Shown here piece after piece: positions 1 to 12,867 of a stretch of 64,000 bases of DNA. Made by a program: the position numbers and the translations under genes. The DNA comes from Trichodelitschia bisporula (taxonomy: Eukaryota > Ascomycota > Dothideomycetes > Phaeotrichales > Phaeotrichaceae): the NCBI GenBank assembly GCA_010356995.1, contig ML996687.1, positions 1,959,876-2,023,875 on the forward strand, in the 5' to 3' direction. Position 1 is the stretch's first letter. Each line of letters starts with the position of its first letter. The notes under the pieces are model-generated. The model was not told where the DNA came from. It ran no database searches and worked only from the letters and a program-made list of their open reading frames with translations.

Positions 1-321
1 AGGATCCTACGTCCTCCATCAGTATTTGTTCGGCCTCCTCATGTCCGTCCCTCAAAACACGCACCTGGACAAACTCGACGGGAGCCTCGTCGCCATCTCG
101 CCGGGCGACGTAACGTGAAGCGGGATACTCATTCGGCGACACGGTGAGGAGAGTGCGGCCGCGCACCGTGGTGACATTTAACGCGGATACGGCAACTAGT
201 TGCGGGGGGTCAGCACTGCCTCGTGAAGCGACAAAGAAGGGAGCAAAGACGAACAGCGTGTCTGGTCTCTCAGATACAAGGCGGAGGCGCCCTCGCCGGG
301 CTTGCTTATGATGTTGCCCAT
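1..321 (-). CDS. Hypothetical MGN-start fungal protein, 5' part
   Basis: This is the first part of a gene that runs off the left edge. I read exon 1 as 255..321 (22 codons plus one base, starting MGNIISKPGEG) and exon 2 as 1..195. The 59-nt intron between them has a GTTCGT donor and CTGAC shortly before its CTAG acceptor. Splicing joins a TTT codon and gives RDQTRFAVSALNVTTVRG, followed by TLLTVSPNEYPASRY and an acidic stretch ending at the window edge. From memory, filamentous fungi have uncharacterised proteins with a similar opening (MGN, then LYLRDQ and a TLL-V-PN-P motif), but I do not know a function. Gly2 with Ser6 fits an N-myristoylation signal, so membrane attachment is possible; that is inference. 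The consistent frame across the intron is the main support for a real gene. Confidence 0.6.
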
Positions 322-1120
322 CGTGTAGCGCGCAGGCGCGAGTAGAAGGTTATGGGGAGCGTCGCATGCAGTGGCGGAGGTGTGTTGAAGCGGACGCGAC
401 TGTGGGGCGGGGGGGGGGGTGGTTCGGTGAGGGCCTCGAGGGACGAAGGATGGTCGTGAATGGTGCTATGCTAATGGCCTGGAAGCTGCGGGGTATGGAT
501 GCAGGAGGGTTAAGAGAGTATGAGGTTATTGGGTAGTTGTTTGTTTTTTGGAATGCTGAGAGATGTTCGGGATAGGCTACTGTGTATTTGGGGGAAAGGG
601 GGAGAGTAGTGGTGGGTGGGGGGTTGTTGGGCGTTGGAGTTGGTGGTCCGGGCGGTGGGTCCCTAAGTGAGATTGGAGAGATGAGCGACGGGCTGGGCGG
701 GAGAGGGTTGAGAGTACCGTAGTGAGGGAGATTGGGGGGGGGGGGGGGGAAGGGGGTGGGGGGTGTTGCAGTAGAGGGTTAGTTCTAGTGGAGCAGACTG
801 GAGGACTGAAGGACAGAGTACAGAGTGCATGATTGTCGCTGGCATTGAATGGGACGGGATCAGATTAATTCACTGCACACCTCTTCGGGTCCTTTCATTA
901 ATGGGTTCTGTTGTTGTACACGTCTCTACAGTAGGCAACGGTACACTACTTCTACTCAGCCTCATCTTCAGTTGCCTTTCTTCGCCTAAACAAGTGAAGT
1001 GACGATAGCCTCAACATTCGACATGATGCATGTGGCGCCGCGTGGCTTAGAGTACCCGTGCCGTTGCCGTCGGCGACTGTGTATCAGAGTGAGGCTCGTG
1101 TTCGCCATCTTGTGGAAGAC
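322..1120. other. Intergenic, G-rich on plus strand
   Basis: No gene recognised. The stretch is strongly strand-biased, with G runs on the plus strand near 408-419 and a run of about 16 G at 734-749. It lies upstream of the minus-strand gene at the left edge and downstream of ATP11, so it may hold promoter and 3' UTR sequence. Confidence 0.5.
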
Positions 1121-1224
1121 ATCAAGACATCAAGCCATCAAGCCATCAAGCCATCAAGCTATCAAGCTATCAAGCTATCAAGCTATCAAGCCATCAAGCC
1201 ATCAAGCCCATCAAGCCATCAAGT
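1121..1224. repeat. 9-bp minisatellite (ATCAAGCCA/ATCAAGCTA)
   Basis: About eleven tandem copies of a 9-bp unit, ATCAAGCCA alternating with ATCAAGCTA, with a few single-base changes at the ends. It sits 16 bp beyond the ATP11 stop codon, so it probably lies in the ATP11 3' UTR. Confidence 0.9.
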
Positions 1225-1239
1225 CATGATCCTCACGCA

Positions 1240-2222
1240 TCACGGCAACCGCTCCGCCTCCTCCAACACATCCTCAATCCTAAAAGCCTCATCTCCCGCC
1301 GAAAACCTCTCCAACAACCTAACCCCATCCCTCGACCCGCCATAAAACCTCTGCAAACACACAAGTAACCACCTCCCCTCCTCCACACTAACATTACTCT
1401 TCTCCGTCACCGTCCCCTGCGCCAGCACAACATCTTTCTCCGCCGCCAGTTCTCCATGCATCGTGACCGTCGTGTGGGGGCTCGCATACTCCCCCCTCAG
1501 CTTATACTCCGCCAGATGGGTTAAGAGAATCGTCGCCGTGTGGGGGGCCGGAAACGTCCACTGTAGGAAGTGCATCTCGGCGCCCGCCCCTTCGCGCGGC
1601 AGTGGTAGGACGAATTGCGGGTGTTTGGAGGCGAGGAGGGCCATGTGGGCGTATGTGGTTGCGGGGATGGTGGCGCAGAGGGAGCGCGGGTTCGAGGCGT
1701 GTCGGAGGCGCCATAGCGCTTCGATTTCTTTGGGTGAGAGGGGGGCGAGCTTGGGGATGTCGAGGAACGAGGAGAGGGTTTTGACGCCAGGCTGGATGGA
1801 GGGTTTGGGGGTTGGAGGAGGTGGGGGGGTGAAGGGTGCTGGTGTTGCGGGCTGGTGATGCTGCTGCTGTTGCTGCTGCTGATGCTGCTGATGCTGCTGA
1901 TGCTGTGATGGAGGGTTGAGAGGCGCGTTGGCACCAGGCACGACGGCCTCTTTGCGCAGCGTCTCAATCTTCTCCTTGTAAACCTCTTTCAAGTCATTGA
2001 TGTCCTTGAGTCCCGCCCTGCACTCTCATCAGCTCGGTGGCGACCTCATCGACAGAAAACCCACTCCCTCGCCTTGCTCTCCAGCTTCTCCTTGTACCGC
2101 TCGATAATCTGCTGCTCATTCCCTGTCCGCAGAAAGCGCACATTCTGCACGCAAGCATACCGGCGCTGGCGCAAAGGCGCAAACAATCGACGAGCAAAAG
2201 GGCGAAAGGGCGGCATTGTCAT
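1240..2222 (-). CDS. ATP11: Mitochondrial F1-ATPase assembly factor Atp11
   Basis: Atp11 is the matrix chaperone that binds free F1 beta subunits until the alpha3beta3 hexamer forms. Exon 1 is 2088..2222 or close to it and exon 2 begins near 2034. The intron begins GTGGGT and ends GAGAGTGCAG; splicing gives KLESKAREAGLKDINDLKEV in one frame. The N terminus is Arg-rich with few acidic residues (MPPFRPFARRLFAPLRQRRY), as expected for a mitochondrial presequence. The start could be 2222 or the ATG six bases downstream. The C-terminal half carries family hallmarks: ALWRLRHASNPRSLCATIP, FVLPLPREG, MHFLQWTFP and THLAEYKLRGEYASPHTTVT. An unusual Gln/His/Pro-rich linker, encoded by a CAG/CTG-type repeat near 1855-1905, separates the basic coiled N-terminal part from the conserved domain. 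It is transcribed divergently from RAM2. Confidence 0.93.
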
Positions 2223-2343
2223 CGGTGAGCATTTCCATCCGCGAACGCCGCTGCAGAAAGAAACCGCACATCCCGTGACCTCGCTCACTGAATTTCCCCC
2301 GCCGCGGGGGAGTGGGCGAGGGAGCTAAGCACACCGACGGTGA

Positions 2344-2402
2344 ACAAGCACGACAAGCACGACAAGCACGACAAGCACGACAAGCACGACAAGCACGACA
2401 AG
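2344..2402. repeat. 9-bp minisatellite (ACAAGCACG) in divergent promoter
   Basis: About six and a half near-perfect tandem copies of ACAAGCACG lie in the 395-bp interval between the ATP11 and RAM2 start codons. It resembles the 9-bp array after ATP11 in unit length but not in sequence. Confidence 0.9.
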
Positions 2403-2617
2403 GTGCCACGAAGCGTGAACCTCCTCGCCTTCTTCGTCCTGCTTTGTCCTCGCGCTGCTGTGGGCCCATTTCCTGCATTCGTACGCGTCTTAACGCATTC
2501 CAAGTCCCATCCCCAGCAAAAAGAGCATCGTCCGGTCTCCGAGCCTTTCCGTCGGCGCCACCACCATTAACTGGAACTACGACGCGTTCACGACAATCCA
2601 TCCTCACCATCGCAGCA

Positions 2618-3662
2618 ATGTCCTACTCCGCCTCCCCCCTCTGGGCCGACATCGTGCCCCTCCCGCAAGACGACGGTCCAGGCCAACCCCTCGCCGCAAT
2701 CGCCTACTCCGAGAAATACTCCGAAGCAATGTCCTACCTGCGCGCCGTCATGGCCTCGAACGAAATGTCCGAGCGAGCCCTCGACCTCACCTCCGACATC
2801 ATCGCCTTAAACCCCGCGCACTACACCGTCTGGTACATCTCTCCCCCTCCCAGTGCGCACTCCGCTTCCCCCCAAGGCTCTACCGCGTGCGCATCCTCCT
2901 CACCCTCAAAAAGGACCTCCACGCCGAACTCTCATGGATGAACCCCGTCGCCCTAGTACACCTCAAAAACTACCAAATCTGGCATCACCGCCAAACCATC
3001 ATCAACGCCCTCAACAACCCCGATGGCGAAACAGACTTCATATCCAAAATGTTCGCCAAAGACGCAAAGAACTACCACGTCTGGAGCTACCGGCAGTGGC
3101 TCGTCAAGCGCTTCTCCCTCTGGGACGCCGGCGAGCTGGAATTCACAGAACAAATGCTAAAGGAAGACGTGCGCAACAATTCAGCGTGGAATCATCGCTG
3201 GTACGTCGTCTTCGGCCGCGGGGACGAGGCCTTCGCCGACCCGGACATCGTGATGCGCGAAGTATTGTACGCCCCCTTCCCCCCCCCCCCTCCCCCAATC
3301 CCCCACCTAACCCACAAATCCTAACACCCCGCAGCTTCACCCAACAATCCATCCGCCTCGCCCCGCAAAACCCCTCCCCCTGGAACTACCTCCGGGCCCT
3401 CGCGCGCCGCGCCAGCGGCCCTGCCGCCCTCCCACTCTCATCCCTCCAGCCGTTCGCCAACACCTTCGCACCCCTCTCCGCGCCCGACGCCGTGAAATCA
3501 ACCCACGCCCTCGACCTCCTCGCCGAAATCCACTCCGAAAACGAAGCGGACAAGGACAAGGCCTATCAAGCGCTCGAGCTACTCGCAACGCGATACGACC
3601 CCATCCGCGCGAATTACTGGAATTACCGGCGCGCGACGCTGGAGGGGGTTAAGACGGTGTAG
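2618..3662 (+). CDS. RAM2: Protein farnesyl/geranylgeranyl transferase type I alpha subunit
   Basis: This is the alpha subunit shared by farnesyltransferase and geranylgeranyltransferase I, which prenylate CaaX proteins in the cytosol. Exons are 2618..2832, 2877..3266 and 3335..3662, about 310 residues, close to the usual size. The second intron ends CTAACACCCCGCAG. The first (44 nt) was placed by protein continuity, joining TVW to LYRVRILL, and has a weak branch site. The prenyltransferase alpha repeats are clear: NPAHYTVWLYR, LKNYQIWHHRQ, DAKNYHVWSYRQW, NNSAWNHRW, ESP-like PSPWNYLR, and a final IRANYWNYRR. Start choice: the ATG at 2618 follows CAGCA and opens MSYSASPLWADIVPL, which matches the family N terminus. 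It forms a divergent pair with ATP11, and the Zn2Cys6 factor follows 300 bp downstream on the same strand. Confidence 0.93.
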
Positions 3663-3799
3663 GAGTTAATGTCTAGTTCTTTTGGCGATGATGCTTTTGC
3701 TTACCTTGAGTGCTTGCATTTTCGTTGCTTTGATCGACCCACTTGCCCGCGCGATATGGTTTCCGCGCTACCCATCCCACCCCGCAGCATGCCACACCA

Positions 3800-3896
3800 C
3801 CCCCGCCCCGTCCCACCCACGCCTCACGCCCCGCCAAGCCTACCCTGCCCATCCCATCCCATCGCATCCCATCCCATCCCATCGCTATCTCCAGCA
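3800..3896. repeat. CATCC-type simple repeat
   Basis: Degenerate CCCAT/CATCC tandem repeats lie just upstream of the Zn2Cys6 gene, most regular at 3848-3892. They keep reading frames open here but I see no sign that they are coding. Confidence 0.7.
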
Positions 3897-3962
3897 ACAC
3901 CTCTCAGCCCAGCCATGCCCACACGACATCCCTAATGCCCCATCCCCTCACCTAACCACCCA

Positions 3963-6404
3963 ATGCCACGCCCCAAAAGAGAAGGCGCGCCAGAACCCAA
4001 AAAGCGCAGCCGAACAGGCTGCTGGTACGTCGAATCTGCTCCCCTTCTCCCGCTCCATCGCTACGGGTAACGCACTGATAACGCGCCACAGGCCTTGCAA
4101 AGCCCGCAAAGTCAAATGCGGCGAAGAGAAACCCGCGTGCTCGAACTGCACCCGCCAACACGAGCAATGCGACTACTCCATCCGGCTAAACTGGGGCGGC
4201 CGCGGCGGCGCGCGCCGCGACGACACTGAGTCTTTCCTCGATACGGCGGGTTCTGCTAGTACACCTCCCACACCATCCATAATCTTCCCCCCGCCCAGCG
4301 CCCTCATCGGGTCCTTCGCCCTCGACACCCCTCCGCGCGATCCGCCCCGCTCAACACCGCACCTCCGCGCCCGCTCCTCCGGCTACGTCCCACCGACAAC
4401 CAGTACACAACGGGGCCACATGCGCGTCCGCTCGCACCACGCGCCGGGTACAGGCCCGCCCCCGCCGAACCACTCCCCGCGCCCCCCCGCCTACCCCTCC
4501 CCCTCGACCTCCGTCCCCAGCCCGGCCTTCAGCCACGACTCGCCCGGCGCGGCCATGCTCCCGCCGGGCCGGCCCGGAGACACCGACGACACCGGGTCGC
4601 GCAAGCGGCGCCGCGTACAGGACGGGCCGGAACCGGGTTGCGACGGCCCGAGTCCGACGGCCAGCACGCCGCTGACGCCGGGGTCGAGCGGGGAGGACGA
4701 GCGGCGCGGCGTGGCGAGCCCGGTACCGCTGCCGAGTGCGGCGAGTGATCTGCGGCGTTTGAGCGTGCATTCGCTGTTGGCGAGTCCGTCGCCGCCGCCT
4801 GCGCCTTACCCGAACCCGGCTCACCGACACCCGGCCTCCCAGCCGCAGAGCCGGGGCGAGGATCCGGGCGAGGAGTGCAGGACGTATGGGTTTGATCATG
4901 GCCTGCCGGATCTGGATATCCCGCGGAATGACGACGCGGGTGCGATTGAGATGCTCCCTTTGAAGGGACCGAATGGTGCGGGGGTGCTGCTTGGGGGTGT
5001 TGGGGAGCCGCCGCCGCCGCCGCCGCCGCCGCTGTATTTTTCAAACCCGCAAAAGCCGGTGGGTGTGGGCGCGTACGGCACGACGCGCGGCCGCGATATG
5101 GCCTTCGAGCCGGGCGGGTACTACGCGTATGCGGTGCCGATTCAGATTCCGCGGGCGCTGGAGCCGCTGCCGGCGCGGCTGCTGCGGAATCGCATGGATT
5201 TGCTGTATTTCCATCATTTTCTGAATCACACGGCCCGGATCCTGGTCCCGCATGACTGCGATCGGAATCCGTTCCGGTGCGTTTTGCCCAAGAGTAAGTA
5301 GCGTTAGCAAGGGGGATGGTTTGAGGCTAATAATTCCCAGTGGCAATCGAAGACGATGACCTCCTCTCTCTCCTCCTCGCCTTCAGCGCCAGCCACCGCG
5401 CTCGGCTCCTCTCCCATCCCGAACCCGCCACGCGGATCGCGCTCTTGGTGCAAAACGTGTTTCCAAAACTGCGCTCCGCGCTGCTCGCCCCCCGCCCGCC
5501 CCCCGCCTCCGCCCTCGCAACAGCAATCATGCTCGCCAGCCTCGAAATCATCGCCCCGAACACCTTCGCCGTGCGCATCCCCTGGCGCACGCACCTCACC
5601 ATGGCCCGCAACATGATCCTCGCCTTAGGCGGGCCGGCTCACCTACCGCGCTCAGATCCCGTGAGCGGGTTTCTGGGGCGCTGGTTCGTGTACCTAGATG
5701 TGTTGGGGTGTTTGAGCGGGCGGAGTACGGAGACGCCGCTTGCGGCGGACGCGTACTGGGGCGGTGCTGGTGCTGACGACGACGACGACGGGGTCATTGA
5801 TTGCCTGACCGGCTTCACAACGCGCCTCGTCCGCATCCTCGCGCGCATTGCGGCGCTGGCGAAGGCCTGCGCTGACGCCGGGAGGCTTGATGCCAGCGGC
5901 GCCGCGGTGCCGACCTGGCGCCCGCCGGCGCATGTTCTCGCGCAGGCTGAGCAACTAGGTGCCGAACTCCGTGCCGCAGCTGCGGGCCCGGCCGTGCCGT
6001 GCTCGCACGCGCGGTCCGGCACGGCGGCGGAGCGCGCATGGGACGCCAGCGAAATCGTAGCAACGAATACCCTCTTCCACCTCGCCGGGCTGATTCACCT
6101 GCGACGGCGGGTGCTCAACCTTGGGCCAGGCGACATGGAGGTGCGGTCTGCGGTGCGGGGGATAACGGAGGGACTGGAACGGGTGCGGCCGGGGAGCACG
6201 GCGGAGAGTTGTCTTGTGTTTCCGATGTTTACGGCGGGGTGTGAAGCGCTGCCGGGGGTGGAACGGAATGTTATACTGGGACGGTTGGGGGTTGTGGAAG
6301 GGGTTGGGATGGAGCAGGTGCGGAGGGCGAGGGTGGTTATGCAGCGGGTTTGGGAAACGGGGAGGGCGTGGGAGAGTTTGGTTAGTGATGAGTTTTTTGG
6401 GTAA
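3963..6404 (+). CDS. Zn2Cys6 fungal-specific transcription factor
   Basis: Exons are 3963..4024, 4092..5293 and 5341..6404, coding for about 775 residues. Exon 1 encodes a basic leader, PKKRSRTGCW. The 67-nt intron is removed inside the zinc cluster, giving GCWPCKARKVKCGEEKPACS and NCTRQHEQCDYS, the six-cysteine Zn2Cys6 DNA-binding pattern. A proline- and serine-rich linker follows, including a KRRR basic patch and a run of eight or more prolines before LYFSN. The 47-nt second intron joins CVLPK to MAIEDDDLLSLLLAFSASH, the start of the conserved middle homology region of this class. The C terminus ends in VLRTAR-like helices and DEFFG. The factor probably acts in the nucleus on a pathway I cannot infer from the neighbours. 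An in-frame open stretch reaches back to 3682, but it crosses the CATCC repeat and I reject it. Confidence 0.9.
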
Positions 6405-7361
6405 AGGGGGGGCGGCGTTAAATGGAAGCGTAAGATTGACACGCGCAATGGCTAAATTACGGTATGAAGTGGATATTTGATGAAGACGAAGAGAAGAAGT
6501 AAGTTCAAGAGACGCTCGAGATTAAATACACCATGTGGCAAAGGTCCTCCTATGTTCCTTGCTGACATTACAATGCTCCTGCCTTATGGATGGCTTTTGC
6601 CGTCCAAGGATTGACGTTACGTCATCGTGAGGTTATGGAGGACACGGACCTCCCCGAGATGTTTATCATGAAAACTCATCAGCTATCAGACTTCAATCCT
6701 TTATACTGTAAGGTTACTGTCAGAGCAGATTTTCGTCACGGGAACCCATCGGGGAGCGAGAAAGGGTTTGGTGCGTTCCGCTCACAACAGTCTGGTTCTA
6801 GAGCGTTGTCAGATGGTATGTTCGACATCTTCAAGCGAAATAAGAGGAGATGAGGGGGAAGAAAGGGATGAGGAGCATGATCAACAGCCATTAGTTAAGT
6901 GTCTTCGCATCTAGACCTATCGTGGATGTCGGTACGCATCAGACGCCCTGGCTACAGTATATAGTATGCAATCCAGGCGGACTCCGCGCGCTCCATAAAG
7001 ACCCACATTCAAGAAGCATTATCGGCCTGATCGCGAAGACGCTCAACCCCGAGGTCTTCAGAAGTAAAGTCCTTGGGAAAAGGAAACTTGAATTGAAGGA
7101 TATGGGCTCCCTCGATTTAAACCCTGTTGTTACGGGTAACCAGCCCGAAGTTCAAGCTGAACGTTTACGATAGGTCCTCTGCAAGGCTGATGCCATCATC
7201 CTCATGTGGGCCTGACCTCACCTCGAATGCCATCTCCACATACAACCGCCCTACCCGCCGGACGGTCCGCTCGATACGGCCATAAAGCACCCCTCCAGAT
7301 CATTCCGTCCTCTGTATGCCCAACTCACTCTTGCACACTCTTGCACGCCCAAACCACCGCT
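6405..7361. other. Intergenic; two short unrecognised ORFs
   Basis: Short plus-strand open frames of 87 codons (6590-6853) and 83 codons (6922-7173) are present. Neither matches a family I know and neither has a strong start context. They may be remnants of a gene or chance. Base composition is more AT-rich than in the flanking genes. Confidence 0.4.
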
Positions 7362-8219
7362 ATGACCAACCACAGTCTCTCCTCCTGCTGCCTCTCCGGC
7401 AAAGTCCGCTCCGGCCAACCAACTGGCAAAGAAGAAACCATCGCCGGCCTGCCGACGTACGTAGCGCTGCCGGAATCCGGCGACAAAAGCCAAGCCGTAT
7501 TCTTCATGCACGACGGTCAGTCGTCATCCATTCCTGATGCACCACCCTAGCCTAACCGCCCAGTCTTCGGCTGGGGCTTCCCCAACGTGCGCATGCTCGC
7601 CGACTCGTACGCCTACGCCGGAATCGCCGCTTTCATCCCCGACCTGCACGCCGACGACTCACTCCCGATAGCGTCGTTGCAGGACGTCGACCCGCCGCTC
7701 GCGGTGAAGGAGAATCTCAGCGCGGAGGAGAAGAAGAAGAAGAGTGAGCGCATGCATGCGGCGTATGGGCCGTGGCTGGGCCGGCATGGCGACGACGTGA
7801 CGGTGCCGCGGGTGGATGCCTTCATTGCGGCGCTAAAAGAGATGCCTGGGGTGAAGAAGATCGGGGCTTTGGGGTTCTGCTGGGGGGCGAAATATGTGCT
7901 CCGCGAAGTGAGGCATGGGACGGTGGACGCGGGCGTTGCGTGTCATCCGAGCTTGGTTAGTGTGCCGGGGGATTTTGAGGGGATACAGAAGCCGTTGAGT
8001 GTGGCGTGTGGGACGAAGGATAGTATGCTGAGCATGGAGGAGGTGGTGAAGATACAGGAAACGTTGGCGAAGGCGAGTGTGCCGAGTGAGGTGCGCTTGT
8101 ACAAGGACCAGGTGCATGGGTTTGCGCTCAGGGGTGATTGGAGCAGTGATGCGGATGCGCAGGCCATGGATGAGGCGGAGCAGCAGGGCATTGCGTGGTT
8201 TAAGAAGTATTTGGATTGA
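7362..8219 (+). CDS. Dienelactone hydrolase family protein
   Basis: Alpha/beta hydrolase of the dienelactone hydrolase family, about 269 residues. Exons are 7362..7515 and 7564..8219. The 48-nt intron starts GTCAGT and ends CCTAACCGCCCAG, and it joins FFMHD to VFGWGFPNVRMLAD. The nucleophile elbow reads GALGFCWGAKY, with Cys in the catalytic position typical of this family. A late Asp in ACGTKDSMLS and the His in YKDQVHGFALRGD complete the expected Cys-Asp-His triad. The N-terminal CCLSGKVRSGQPTGKEETIAG segment is typical of the fungal AIM2-like cytosolic members, whose natural substrate is mostly unknown. The start at 7362 gives the expected short N terminus. Confidence 0.92.
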
Positions 8220-8285
8220 GATTGCTATGTACTTAGCCCTTCCGTTGCACCATGTTCAGTCGCCGTGCGGTGTTGATCTGTACGG

Positions 8286-8734
8286 TTAGCAATGCCTTTC
8301 CCATGGGACGAGATATCGCACCTGTGACCGCGTATTCTGTCCCCGCACCGGCAATCCCATGACGTGCCGCCGCCCGCGATACGTCCCCATGTCTCGTAAC
8401 CGCTGTATGTTATCCCTCAGCTCGCGCCTTTTGTCGTTTTCGATTTTCATCCCCGTGAGCTCGGCGGTTAGGTCCAGCAGCTTCTGGCTGGGCAGCGCGC
8501 CGACTTTGGCGAGGGGGTGGATGTAGTGCCGCGCCAGGATGCGAATTGAGACGTCTTTGCCGATGCCGTAGAAGGACTCGAGGGCTTTCTGAGGGGTGTT
8601 AGAAGGGGGGAGGGGGGAGGTGGGGTAGGGAGGTTACTTTGACGAGGGTGGTCTCGGTGAAGCTGGCGGTGTAGATGAACGGCTAGGAGGGGGCGTTAGC
8701 AGTGCTGGATGGCGGTGGGGGGGGAGGGTACCAT
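8286..8734 (-). CDS. SWS2: Mitochondrial small-subunit ribosomal protein uS13m
   Basis: Bacterial S13-type protein of the mitochondrial ribosome, 116 residues in three exons: 8732..8734 (the ATG alone), 8638..8682 and 8286..8588. Both introns are 49 nt and end CTAACGCCCCCTCCTAG and CTAACACCCCTCAG. Splicing gives MPFIYTASFTETTLVKKALE, then SFYGIGKDVSIRILARHYI, IENDKRRELRDNIQRLRDMG and TYRGRRHVMGLPVRGQNTR. These are the helix-hairpin and RRGxRHxxGLPVRGQ hallmarks of uS13. In S13 the conserved C-terminal segment contacts 16S-like rRNA and the tRNA. The C terminus here, VPWERHC, is short. An exon holding only the start codon is unusual, but each acceptor, branch site and frame agrees. The gene shares a 273-bp divergent promoter with the cyclophilin gene. 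Confidence 0.9.
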
Positions 8735-9007
8735 CTTGACGACTCGCGGGTGAGGGAGTGCGCGAGAAGGAAGGGTCGCAAGTGTTCACGATGCCGAACA
8801 GCACGTAAAGTCGTCCTCCAGCGTTGATACAACCCCCGGTCGGCGGACTTTGCGACGCACACCCAGATGGCCCGAGCGCCACCGCCTCAGGCACCAACTA
8901 CAACTAAAACGTGCCCAGCCCAGCCACCGTCACAGCTTAGGGCCACCTTTCTTCTGAGCAAAGCGTTTAAGAGCAGCAACCCCGCCTTTCGGTACTCAAA
9001 CGCTACA

Positions 9008-9950
9008 ATGGCTTCGGTTTCGCGGATTTACGTCGCGCTCTTTGCGGCTTTGGCGATTGCCTTTGCTTTCTTTGTGCAGAGCGCTGAGGCCGCTGGGAAG
9101 GGCCCGCGGATTACGCATAAGGTCTTTTTTGATATTGAGCATGGGGGGAAGCCGATGGGACGCGTGGTGATGGGGTTGTATGGGAAGACGGTGCCGAAGG
9201 TATGGATGGGACGATGTGGAAAGGATGGTGGTTGCTAATATGTGCAGACGGTCGAGAACTTCAGGGCGCTTTCTACCGGCGAGAAGGGCTTTGGCTACGA
9301 AGGCTCGTCGTTCCACCGTGTCATCCAGGATTTCATGATCCAGGGTGGTGACTTCACATCCGGCGACGGTGAGCTTCTATCTAATGACAATTGGACATTG
9401 CTAACCAACCAGGCCGCGGCGGCAAGTCCATCTACGGCGACAAGTTCCCCGACGAGAACTTCAAGCTCAAGCACACCAAGAAGGGCCTCCTGTCGATGGC
9501 CAACGCCGGCCAGGACACCAACGGCAGCCAGTTCTTCATCACGACCGCGATCACAAGCTGGCTTGACGGGCGGCATGTCGTCTTTGGCGAGGTGCTGGAG
9601 GGCTACGACATCGTCGACAAGCTCCAGCGCGTGCCCAAGGGCCCGTCGGACAAGCCCAACGAGCCGGTGACCATCGTCAAGAGCGGCGAGCTGCCCGTGC
9701 CCGAAGAAGGTATTCGCGGTGAGCTGTAATCGCGAGCTCGCGCTGATGCGCTGCCTCAGATCTGTTCGGGTCGGCTGGCGCGGTGGAGGGAGCGGTGTTG
9801 GACCAGGCTCCGGCGATCGATAAGCAGTCGGTGCTTGGGAAGAGGGATAGCGCGGGCCTCGGGCTTGGACAGAAGCTGTTCTTTCTCGGGGTGATTGTTG
9901 CTGTGTGCGTCGGGTTTGTCAAGTCGCAAGGTCGGCGGGGGCGGTTCTAG
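9008..9950 (+). CDS. ER cyclophilin (peptidyl-prolyl isomerase B-type) with C-terminal anchor
   Basis: Cyclophilin-type prolyl cis-trans isomerase of the secretory pathway, 266 residues. Exons are 9008..9199, 9248..9368, 9413..9709 and 9760..9950. A signal peptide ([20 protein letters not shown]) leads into the PPIase domain: [70 protein letters not shown]. The catalytic Arg (FHRVIQDF) and the Trp of the cyclosporin site are present. The fourth exon, found by following a GTATTC...CTGATGCGCTGCCTCAG intron of 50 nt, adds about 60 residues with one membrane span ([15 protein letters not shown]) and a basic tail. If that intron is retained, the protein stops at 9729 and ends GIRGEL with no membrane span. 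The anchored form is the better supported one because the exon frame is open and encodes a plausible span. Confidence 0.92.

Positions 9951-12867
<2,917 letters not shown>

Noticed and set aside
3682-3962. Extended N terminus of the Zn2Cys6 protein reading through the CATCC repeat
   Set aside because: The frame crosses simple repeats and would include the first intron; the spliced start at 3963 gives the full zinc cluster.
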